DNA of 7,480 nucleotides from Sulfurovum sp. (GTDB taxonomy: Bacteria > Campylobacterota > Campylobacteria > Campylobacterales > Sulfurovaceae): contig JALSSQ010000285.1 of NCBI GenBank assembly GCA_026984165.1, forward strand, positions 1 to 7,480. Reading direction: 5' to 3'. This document shows positions 1 through 4,828 of the stretch, in pieces (position 1 is the first letter of the stretch; every line of letters starts with the position of its first letter). The notes below the pieces were generated by a model. It was not told the origin of the DNA, did no database searches, and was given only the letters and a program-made list of their open reading frames with translations. A program made the translations under genes and the position numbers.

Positions 1-60
1 TGTAAAGGAACTTACGTAGAGTAAGTGTACCCCACTTACGCTTTAGCGACAGGGGTATCG
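1..60. repeat. Palindrome-rich intergenic segment downstream of rplS
   Basis: Several small inverted repeats are packed here. CTTAC 11-15 pairs with GTAAG 21-25; GTAAGTG 21-27 with CACTTAC 33-39; CGC 39-41 with GCG 46-48; TACCCC 28-33 with GGGGTA 52-57. The first two pairings share 21-25, and the last competes with the second, so they are alternative folds. No gene is visible. A minus-strand frame is open from about 57 to the left edge but has no start codon. It could be a REP-like repeat or the 3' end of a structured transcript; the left edge of the window cuts off the context. Confidence 0.4.
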
Positions 61-78
61 AAATTTAGTTTCAGAACT

Positions 79-103
79 GCACACATCCTACAAAGATGAG
101 TGC
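79..103 (-). other. Stem-loop downstream of rplS
   Basis: GCAC 79-82 pairs with GTGC 100-103 and CATC 84-87 with GATG 95-98. A single A-A mismatch separates the two helices and the loop is 7 bases. It lies about 17 bases after the rplS stop in the direction of transcription. No run of T follows the stem on either strand, so it is not a canonical intrinsic terminator. It could protect the 3' end of the operon transcript. Confidence 0.3.
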
Positions 104-113
104 AAATCGAATG

Positions 114-140
114 AAAGAACTATTTTCTACGGAGTTCTTT
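114..140 (-). terminator. Possible weak terminator overlapping the rplS stop
   Basis: AAAGAACT (114-121) and AGTTCTTT (133-140) are perfect 8-base inverted repeats around an 11-base loop, and the rplS stop codon (120-122) lies inside. In the direction of transcription the descending arm is T-rich (TTCTTT) and is followed by CATTCGATTT. The tail is poor and the stem has only two G-C pairs, so termination here is a guess from position and symmetry. Confidence 0.25.
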
Positions 141-479
141 GATACGCGCTGCTTTACCCTTAAGCTCTCTAAGATAGAACAATTTCGCACGTCTTACTCT
201 ACCTTTTCTAACCACTTCAATACTCTCTATTGAATCAGAGTAGAGTGGAAAAATTCTCTCAACACCAACAGAGTTCGCACCCATTTTTCTTACATTAAAA
301 GTACGCCCAGTGCCTTGTCCTCTAATAGCAATACAAAGCCCTTCGTAGTTTTGTACTCTCTCTTTATTTCCTTCTTTAATTCTTACGGCAACTCTTACAG
401 TATCACCCGCTCTAAAATCAGGAACTTTTTTGTTTTCTAATTGTGCTTGTTCAAAGCTTTCTATGTATTTGTTTCTCAT
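120..479 (-). CDS. rplS: 50S ribosomal protein L19 (bL19)
   Basis: The 119-residue product has the full length and composition of bL19, a large-subunit protein at the 30S-50S interface. The family core is visible: GDTVRVAVRIKEGNKERVQ (about 25-43), the YEGLCIAIRG strand, FNVRKMGANSVGVERIFPLYS (about 61-81) and a basic C-terminus (KGRVRRAKLFYLRELKGKAARIKE). The ATG lies 3 bases after the trmD stop. AAGG in the end of trmD, 8 bases before the start, is a good ribosome binding site and suggests coupled translation. It is last in the rpsP-khpA-rimM-trmD-rplS cluster, its usual place beside trmD. Nothing is broken or unusual. Confidence 0.98.
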   Translation of the reverse strand: MRNKYIESFEQAQLENKKVPDFRAGDTVRVAVRIKEGNKERVQNYEGLCIAIRGQGTGRTFNVRKMGANSVGVERIFPLYSDSIESIEVVRKGRVRRAKLFYLRELKGKAARIKELRRK

Positions 480-482
480 CTC

Positions 483-1163
483 TTATACCTTTTTGTATAA
501 ATCTGGGCGAAAATACTTTGTTTTACACAAAGCAAGCTCCCTTTTTAAGTCCGTGATTTTACTATGATTACCCTTTAAGAACTCTGAAATGACTTCATTA
601 CCCTCATAATTTTTAGGTTTCGTAAATGCAGGAGCTTCCAAAAGTCCTTCTTCAAAACTCTCCTCACTTAAAGATGCACTGTTACCAAGTACAGTGTCCA
701 CATTACGACTAATAGCATCGCAGACTACCATACTTGCCAACTCCCCGCCTGTAAGTATAAAGTCACCAATAGAAAACAATTCATCTGCATATGTCTCGAT
801 GACTCTCTCATCTATCCCCTCGTAGCGTCCAGAAACAAGTACAATATGCTCTTTTTTTGCCAAACGCTTGGCATCATTTTGTCTAAACGTTTTAGCTACA
901 GGAGAGAGAAAAACAACATGTGCTTTTGGTGCTGTTTCTCTTACATATTTAAGTGTATCCATCAAAGGCTGTGGGGTCATCAGCATCCCTGCTCCGCCAC
1001 CTACCATAGGTGCATCTACACGGTTGTGCTTATCGTTTGTAAAATCACGAGGGTTGTAAAAATCTATAGAAATCTTCTCATCTTCAACAGCACGTTTCAA
1101 AATACTATCAGAAAAATAGCCTTTAATAAGGTTAGGAAACAGTGTCACAAAAGAGAAACGCAT
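483..1163 (-). CDS. trmD: tRNA (guanine37-N1)-methyltransferase TrmD
   Basis: TrmD is a trefoil-knot (SPOUT) enzyme that uses S-adenosylmethionine to methylate G37 next to the anticodon and so limits +1 frameshifting. The 226-residue product shows VDAPMVGGGAGML (49-61), SGRYEGIDERV (111-121), GDFILTGGEL (133-142), R153 and SFEEGLLEAPAFTKP (169-183). I start at ATG 1163-1161 because GGAGG lies 7 bases upstream; an in-frame TTG just before it is less likely. The ATG shares one base with the rimM stop (TGATG), implying translational coupling. Unusually, the Asp pair in the E. coli segment DSFAEGLLD (Asp169, Asp177 from memory) is Glu here (E168, E176). The first is regarded as the catalytic base in the gamma-proteobacterial enzyme. 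Related Campylobacterota sequences may share this. The enzyme is probably active. Confidence 0.97.
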   Translation of the reverse strand: MRFSFVTLFPNLIKGYFSDSILKRAVEDEKISIDFYNPRDFTNDKHNRVDAPMVGGGAGMLMTPQPLMDTLKYVRETAPKAHVVFLSPVAKTFRQNDAKRLAKKEHIVLVSGRYEGIDERVIETYADELFSIGDFILTGGELASMVVCDAISRNVDTVLGNSASLSEESFEEGLLEAPAFTKPKNYEGNEVISEFLKGNHSKITDLKRELALCKTKYFRPDLYKKV

Positions 1164-1690
1164 CAAGATGCCTCCAAAATATCTTTTGCATCTTTTGTGT
1201 AGATAACTTTTTCCTCAAGATCGACACGCAACACGTAGCGATTTATATATGGGAGTAAAAAACTTTTGGAGAAACCTGCTTGAACCAATGACACATCTGT
1301 TTCTATCATAAGATAATCCGTATCTGCCATGCGCTGTATCTGCGTGACTTGACCGAGTAATTCGTCTTCTTGTCTAAGAGAACATCCGATAATATCAAAC
1401 CAAAAATACTCACCCTCTTTGAGCGCACAGTTTTCTCTTGTTTGCTCTATGTCTGCAAAAATTTTAACATTGGTAAGCTTCTTGGCTGCATCAATACTCT
1501 CGTAGCCTCTAAACCTAATGATGCCTTTTTTCAAATCAATAGCAGCAATCGTCAAATCACCTCTACTGCTTTTATAGGTATTGCCTATTTTAAATTGTTC
1601 TGGAAAATCTGTATGAAGGTAAAATTTGAGGTCACCCCAAAGTCCGATAGTTCGCCCTATCTGAGCGATAAGTGATGCGTCTGTTGACAT
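1163..1690 (-). CDS. rimM: Ribosome maturation factor RimM
   Basis: RimM helps late 30S assembly, acting on the head domain near S19 and 16S helices 31/33b. The 175-residue product has the two expected beta-barrel domains. The N-terminal domain begins IGRTIGLWGDLKFY (about 11-24), matching the family GxxxGxxGxxGxxKV opening, and ends with the GYESIDAAKKLTNVKIF region (62-78). The C-terminal PRC-barrel begins EGEYFWFDIIGCSL (92-105), continues LLGQVTQIQ and closes with LLPYINRYVLRVDLEEKVI (145-163). The start lies 3 bases after the khpA stop, with a weak AGAG upstream. The end overlaps the trmD start by one base. The N-terminal glycine motif is looser than in E. coli (GLWGDLK instead of a GxxG-KGE type), otherwise ordinary. 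Confidence 0.95.
   Translation of the reverse strand: MSTDASLIAQIGRTIGLWGDLKFYLHTDFPEQFKIGNTYKSSRGDLTIAAIDLKKGIIRFRGYESIDAAKKLTNVKIFADIEQTRENCALKEGEYFWFDIIGCSLRQEDELLGQVTQIQRMADTDYLMIETDVSLVQAGFSKSFLLPYINRYVLRVDLEEKVIYTKDAKDILEAS
1171..1175 (-). promoter_or_regulatory. Ribosome binding site of trmD
   Basis: GGAGG, the strongest Shine-Dalgarno match noticed in the window, sits inside the end of rimM, 7 bases before ATG 1163-1161. It fixes that ATG, and not the preceding in-frame TTG, as the trmD start. Confidence 0.8.
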
Positions 1691-1693
1691 GTG

Positions 1694-1936
1694 TTACTCT
1701 ACAGGTTTAACATTCACGCGGTAGTTTTTGCCACCTTTTGCTTTACATCCTGAGATAACTGTTTTAATAGAGTTAATCATTCTTCCATCTTTTCCGATGA
1801 GTTTACCGATATCTTCATTATTTGCAAAAAGAGTAATTTCATCAAGAAGCTCATCCACTGAATGAATCTCAACAGAGATATCTTCAGGGTTATTGACTAA
1901 AAGTTTAGCATATGAAAGAAGGAAGTCTGTTACCAT
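1694..1936 (-). CDS. khpA: KH-domain RNA-binding protein KhpA (YlqC family)
   Basis: An 80-residue single type-II KH domain. The nucleic-acid-binding GXXG loop is clear in IGKLIGKDGRMI (43-54, loop G48-K49-D50-G51), flanked by the expected helix-strand pattern and ending in the strand NYRVNVKPVE. Small KH proteins encoded next to rpsP are the KhpA/YlqC family. In Gram-positive bacteria they partner KhpB/EloR and bind sRNAs and mRNAs affecting cell-wall synthesis. Their role in this lineage is less studied, so the family is certain and the cellular role is inferred. It starts 4 bases after the rpsP stop and ends 3 bases before rimM, placing it firmly in the operon. The ribosome binding site is weak (AGG about 13 bases upstream), consistent with coupling to rpsP. 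Confidence 0.93.
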   Translation of the reverse strand: MVTDFLLSYAKLLVNNPEDISVEIHSVDELLDEITLFANNEDIGKLIGKDGRMINSIKTVISGCKAKGGKNYRVNVKPVE

Positions 1937-1940
1937 TAGA

Positions 1941-2171
1941 CTATTGTTTACCTGCTAATCTTTTCACAGTTGGGCTCATTTGTGCACCAACAGAAAGCCA
2001 GTAGTTTAATCTTTCTTGATCAAGCGTAAGATCTTTGTTTGCAGAGACTGGATTATAGTGACCAATCGACTCAATCCAACCACCATCTCTTCTTTTTCTA
2101 CTGTCTGTTACTACGATTCTGTAAAATGGTTTCTTTTTTCTACCCATTCTTGTCATTCTGATCATTGTCAT
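1941..2171 (-). CDS. rpsP: 30S ribosomal protein S16 (bS16)
   Basis: A 76-residue bS16, needed for folding of the 16S 5' domain. Diagnostic segments are MIRMTRMGRKKKPFYRIVVTD (3-23), DGGWIESIGHYNP (29-41) and LDQERLNYWLSVGAQMSPTVKRL (about 50-72). I choose the first ATG (2171-2169) because AAAGGA lies 6 bases upstream; the second ATG, two codons later, would put it 12 bases away. It is the first gene of the five-gene ribosome/tRNA-modification operon and follows a clear promoter and a leader of roughly 115 bases. Confidence 0.98.
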   Translation of the reverse strand: MTMIRMTRMGRKKKPFYRIVVTDSRKRRDGGWIESIGHYNPVSANKDLTLDQERLNYWLSVGAQMSPTVKRLAGKQ

Positions 2172-2206
2172 GTTATGTCCTTTAAGTTATATCTTTAATT
2201 ACAGCC

Positions 2207-2224
2207 CACTTTGAGGTAAAAGTG
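2207..2224 (-). other. Hairpin in the rpsP leader
   Basis: CACTTT (2207-2212) and AAAGTG (2219-2224) form a 6-base-pair stem with a 6-base loop in the 5' untranslated region, about 35 bases before the rpsP start. AGCC near the 5' end of the leader can also pair with GGCT just downstream of this stem. Such leaders can carry ribosomal-protein feedback sites, but nothing here matches a leader I know. Confidence 0.3.
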
Positions 2225-2292
2225 TCCATAAATTAAGTCCTGACAACTGCTTTTTAATGACTAAAACACTCATCAAGGCTTAACGAAACGCG

Positions 2293-2298
2293 ATTATA
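2293..2298 (-). promoter_or_regulatory. -10 box of the rpsP operon promoter
   Basis: On the minus strand the sequence reads GGGTATAATCGCG, with a perfect TATAAT. It lies 38 bases after the ffh stop and about 120 bases before the rpsP start. The upstream DNA is T-rich (ATTTTTAGACTTGTTT) without a good TTGACA, as is usual for sigma-70 promoters in Campylobacterota. Transcription would begin near 2286, giving a leader of about 115 bases. It would let the ribosomal operon be driven separately from ffh, although readthrough from ffh is also possible because no terminator is visible between them. Confidence 0.75.
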
Positions 2299-2336
2299 CC
2301 CAAACAAGTCTAAAAATTTTATTAAGAAGAAAATAG

Positions 2337-3695
2337 CTAACGAGGAATATTTGGCATCCCTCCGCCACCTTGCATTTGCTTCATCATCTCTTGCATCTGC
2401 TTCATGCCACCTTTGCTAGACATTTTTTTAGCCATCTTAGATGCATTTTTAAATTGCTTGAGTACACGGTTGACATGCATAGGTTCAAGCCCTGCTCCTA
2501 CTGCCAAACGACGTTTACGCATATTGTTCAACAAATCAGGGTTTTCTCTCTCTTTAGGAGTCATAGAAGAGACCAATGCTTTGATTTGTTTTATCTCCTC
2601 AGAGTTTTCCAAGTCCATGTCACCAATCTGCTTAGCCATATTGCCCATACCAGGGATCATCCCCATAATGGACTTCATACTTCCTAGCTTTTTCATCTGC
2701 TCCATTTGTGCCAAAAAATCATTAAAGTTAAACTGCCCTTTTTTAATCTTTTGGGTCATCTTCTTTGCTTCTTTTGGGTCGATGGCAGCAGCTGCTTTCT
2801 CTGCCAATGACTCAACATCCCCTGCACCCATCAACCGACTGACGATTCTGTCTGCAATAAACTGCTCAATATCAGGCATCTTTTCACCGTTACCGATGAA
2901 ACGAAGTGGCACACCTACCTGCTGTGTAAGCCCTAAAGCTACCCCTCCTTTTGCATCACCATCAAACTTAGAAAGAACAACACCAGTAATGCCTATTTTC
3001 TCTTTAAAGGTTTGTGCTGTTCTTACTGCATCTTGCCCAGTCATGGCATCTGCTACGTAAAAGAGTTCATCTGGATTGGCTACCTTTTTGACTTCAGCCA
3101 GTTCATCCATAAGCGCATCATCTATCGCCAAGCGTCCTGCCGTATCGATGAGGACAACATCATAGAGCTCTTTTTCAGCCTTAGCAAGCCCACGTTTTAC
3201 AATCTCAAGAGGTGTAGCTTCTTCATCTGCAACTAGCTCCACATCTATTTGTGAAGCAATTTGCTTCAGTTGTTCCACAGCTGCAAGCCTTTGCAAATCG
3301 GCTGCAACAATAAGTACTTTTTTCTTTTTTTGTTCTTTAAGGAAGTGTGCCAGTTTACCTGTCGTGGTTGTTTTACCAGAACCTTGTAATCCTATCATCA
3401 ACACAACAGTAGGTGGCTTAGAAGCAAAAGTAAAGCCTTTAGGTGCCCCTTCTAATGTAAGTATATCTGTCAGTTTGTCTTGAAGGGCTTTAAGAAAGTT
3501 ATCTTTACCAATACCATGCTTTTTTGTTTCTAACTCTACTGTCGATATAAGGTCTTTGACTACTTTATGATGGACATCTGACTTAAGAAGAGATTTCTTC
3601 AGTTCTGTCGTGGCTTTTTTGAGTGCTTTGTCATCATCATGAAAACGTATTTTGCCTATGGCATTTTTAAAACTATCGGTTAAACTATCAAACAT
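2337..3695 (-). CDS. ffh: Signal recognition particle protein Ffh (SRP54)
   Basis: Ffh is the GTPase of the bacterial signal recognition particle. It binds 4.5S RNA and hydrophobic signal sequences as they leave the ribosome and docks with FtsY at the membrane. The 452-residue product has all three domains: N (about 1-90), G with P-loop GLQGSGKT (102-109), DLQRLAAVEQL (133-143), DTAGR (184-188) and SKFDGDAKGG (242-251), and a methionine-rich M domain (about 297-452) with IMGMIPGM, the RNA-contacting MRKRRLAVGAG region (392-402) and a Met/Gln-rich tail. Small departures from the usual consensus are DTYRPAA to DLQRLAA, TKLD to SKFD and GSG to GAG. The start has AAGG 6 bases upstream. It lies 52 bases after the pseudouridine synthase and ahead of the rpsP operon. 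Confidence 0.98.
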   Translation of the reverse strand: MFDSLTDSFKNAIGKIRFHDDDKALKKATTELKKSLLKSDVHHKVVKDLISTVELETKKHGIGKDNFLKALQDKLTDILTLEGAPKGFTFASKPPTVVLMIGLQGSGKTTTTGKLAHFLKEQKKKKVLIVAADLQRLAAVEQLKQIASQIDVELVADEEATPLEIVKRGLAKAEKELYDVVLIDTAGRLAIDDALMDELAEVKKVANPDELFYVADAMTGQDAVRTAQTFKEKIGITGVVLSKFDGDAKGGVALGLTQQVGVPLRFIGNGEKMPDIEQFIADRIVSRLMGAGDVESLAEKAAAAIDPKEAKKMTQKIKKGQFNFNDFLAQMEQMKKLGSMKSIMGMIPGMGNMAKQIGDMDLENSEEIKQIKALVSSMTPKERENPDLLNNMRKRRLAVGAGLEPMHVNRVLKQFKNASKMAKKMSSKGGMKQMQEMMKQMQGGGGMPNIPR

Positions 3696-3726
3696 TATCT
3701 ACCTTACAAACTTATATATTATGGCG

Positions 3727-3732
3727 ATTTTA
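3727..3732 (-). promoter_or_regulatory. Candidate -10 box upstream of ffh
   Basis: In the 52-base gap before ffh the minus strand reads GATAAAATCGCC, resembling the GTATAATCGCG of the rpsP promoter (TAAAAT in place of TATAAT, same CGC trailer). Transcription would start near 3720, some 25 bases before the ffh ATG. A second AT-rich stretch (ATAATATATAAG) follows, so the exact box is uncertain. Confidence 0.4.
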
Positions 3733-3747
3733 TCTAATATTTGCTTA

Positions 3748-4485
3748 TTATTTATAACGTGCAATATCCTTAGGCTCTTTAGCATCAAATTCATAGTCGA
3801 GTATCTTCATTTTTGCAGAGTGTAGGAGTACACGTTTAGACTGTGTGCGGCTTCCATATTGTTCATCTCCGACTATGGGGTGACCAATGTGTGCCAAGTG
3901 CACGCGTATTTGGTGTGTGCGTCCTGTGGTGATTTCTATATGTACCTTAGACTTCTTTCCCTGAAGCTCTTCAGGTTTGACAATGGTATGTGCTTTCTTG
4001 CCACGTACAGGATCTATAAGTGAAAAGGCTTTCCCTTTTTTGATGGTATAGATAGGTTCATCTATCTCTATTTTTTCATACAGGACACCTTCTACCCATG
4101 CGACATAGTGTTTCTCCACTCTACGAGACTTAAACTCTTTTATCGCTTGGTCTATAAATGCTCTGTTTTTACCAAGCAACAGTACTCCTGAAGTGTCACG
4201 GTCAAGTCTATGTAAAAGTTCTGCACCATCTATAGCATCTTGGATGTCATAGCTGTCTATCTGTGCAGGCTTGTTGATAGCGATGATATCATTGTCTTGA
4301 TAGAGTATCTCTATATCTTCTGGATACTCGATACGAAAGATGGTCTCAGTGTGTATTTGGGCACGTGCTATCTTTACTTTTTTATCTTCCACAAACACAA
4401 GCCCTCTGTCTATGAGCTCTTTTGCTTTTTTGTTTGAAATATCTTGTTGTTGTGCCAGTACTTTGTATGCTTTATCTGTTGCCAT
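3748..4485 (-). CDS. RluA-family RNA pseudouridine synthase
   Basis: The enzyme isomerises specific uridines in rRNA or tRNA. The 245-residue product begins with a short S4-like RNA-binding domain (about 1-50: ISNKKAKELIDRGLVFVEDKKV) followed by the catalytic domain. Visible motifs are IIAINKPAQ (67-75), the catalytic loop HRLDRDTSG (92-100) with the nucleophilic Asp at 95, EKHYVAWVEG, the GRTHQIRVHLAHIGHPIVGDEQYG region and the C-terminal RVLLHSAKM. The subgroup (RluA, RluC, RluD or TruC type) and target site cannot be assigned from sequence alone. AAGG lies 9 bases before the ATG. The start is separated from yggU by 329 bases of repeats, so it probably depends on readthrough or on a promoter within them; ffh follows after 52 bases. 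Confidence 0.93.
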   Translation of the reverse strand: MATDKAYKVLAQQQDISNKKAKELIDRGLVFVEDKKVKIARAQIHTETIFRIEYPEDIEILYQDNDIIAINKPAQIDSYDIQDAIDGAELLHRLDRDTSGVLLLGKNRAFIDQAIKEFKSRRVEKHYVAWVEGVLYEKIEIDEPIYTIKKGKAFSLIDPVRGKKAHTIVKPEELQGKKSKVHIEITTGRTHQIRVHLAHIGHPIVGDEQYGSRTQSKRVLLHSAKMKILDYEFDAKEPKDIARYK

Positions 4486-4510
4486 TTTCTTTTGCCTTCA
4501 TTAATCTTGC

Positions 4511-4608
4511 CATATCTCGAGGTCAGGTGATTCATAATTCATTGCGTTGCAACAAATTACATATCTCGGGGTCAGGTGATTCATAATTCATTGCGTTGCA
4601 ACAAATTA
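4511..4608. repeat. 49-base direct repeat, two tandem copies
   Basis: Copies at 4511-4559 and 4560-4608 are identical at 48 of 49 positions; the one difference is A4520 versus G4569 (ATCTCGAGG versus ATCTCGGGG). Each contains GTCAGGTGATTCATAATTC and TTGCGTTGCAAC. The second copy, with the following 16 bases, forms the long hairpin at 4568-4624. The first copy has lost one outer arm and looks like a partial tandem duplication of that hairpin. The near-identity implies a recent event. With only two copies and no spacer this is not a CRISPR array. Confidence 0.9.
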
Positions 4609-4624
4609 CAAATCACCAGACCCC
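4568..4624 (-). repeat. 57-base near-perfect hairpin, REP/MITE-like
   Basis: Outer arms 4568-4581 (GGGGTCAGGTGATT) and 4611-4624 (AATCACCAGACCCC) pair at 13 of 14 positions. Inside, 4582-4594 and 4598-4610 pair around a 3-base loop (4595-4597). Read on the minus strand the inner 13 positions include four G-T wobbles and no mismatch, making a 27-position helix with a single T-T mismatch. On the plus strand the same four positions are A-C mismatches. The fold is therefore best on the minus strand, the direction of transcription here. The GGGGTCAGG-type arms recall palindromes associated with REP-type (Y1) transposases, but no transposase is in the window and that link is from memory. Confidence 0.75.
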
Positions 4625-4641
4625 TATTTCTTATATTCATC

Positions 4642-4730
4642 TAAAACGGTAAAATGATAATGCGACAAGTGATGCACTCAGCCCGAAGGGTGCTTGCATT
4701 TGCATTGTGCAGGAGTATTATCATTTTACC
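4642..4730 (-). repeat. Structured repeat element, copy 1
   Basis: The closing stem is perfect: 4648-4661 (GGTAAAATGATAAT) pairs with 4717-4730. Inside lie GCGAC opposite GGAGT (possible tandem G-A pairs), a 6-base bulge, and a second stem TGCAC 4673-4677 with GTGCA 4707-4711. The apical region carries CCCGAAGGG, which on the minus strand reads CCCTTCGGG, a UUCG-type loop. On the minus strand the stem is followed by GTTTTA, a conserved short T-run, so the element may terminate transcription. It is homologous to the copy at 4738-4828. I do not recognise the family; it could be a mobile hairpin element, a terminator variant or a small RNA. Confidence 0.75.
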
Positions 4731-4737
4731 CTCTTGT

Positions 4738-4828
4738 TAAAACTGTTACATCATAATGCGACAAACAATGCACTTTAGCCCGAAGGGTGCTTGCATCTGC
4801 ATTGTGCAGGAGTATTATGATGTAACAG
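4738..4828 (-). repeat. Structured repeat element, copy 2, overlapping the yggU end
   Basis: The closing stem is a perfect 15 base pairs: 4743-4757 (CTGTTACATCATAAT) with 4814-4828. The internal order is the same as in copy 1: GCGAC/GGAGT, a 6-base bulge, TGCAC/GTGCA, and the invariant apical run AGCCCGAAGGGTGCTTGCAT. Relative to copy 1 the arms differ at four positions, each compensated on the other side. The core differs by five substitutions and one inserted base, all in predicted unpaired positions. The right arm is also the last codons and the TAA stop of yggU. On the minus strand TTTT follows the stem directly (complement of 4739-4742), which would suit a terminator for the waaA-yggU transcript. 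Confidence 0.75.

Noticed and set aside
1..57. Minus-strand frame running off the left edge
   Set aside because: No start codon or ribosome binding site; an in-frame stop lies just upstream and the DNA is better explained by its palindromes.
1164..1166. TTG as trmD start
   Set aside because: The ATG directly after it has GGAGG at 7 bases and matches the usual TrmD N-terminus.
846..1202. Plus-strand open frames opposite trmD and rimM
   Set aside because: Antisense to well-supported genes, Cys/His-rich shadow composition, and no ribosome binding site seen.
2404..3060. Long plus-strand open frame (218 codons) opposite ffh
   Set aside because: It lies wholly antisense to a gene with strong family motifs. 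Its product is a Ser/Ile/Pro-rich string with no recognisable domain, as expected from the reverse of an Ala/Lys/Met-rich gene.
4511..4608. CRISPR array
   Set aside because: The two 49-base units are directly adjacent with no unique spacers, and no cas gene is present.
4642..4828. Integron attC sites
   Set aside because: The arms do not carry the RYYYAAC/GTTRRRY core sites in the right places, the stems are perfect without the expected extrahelical bases, and no cassette genes or integrase are nearby.
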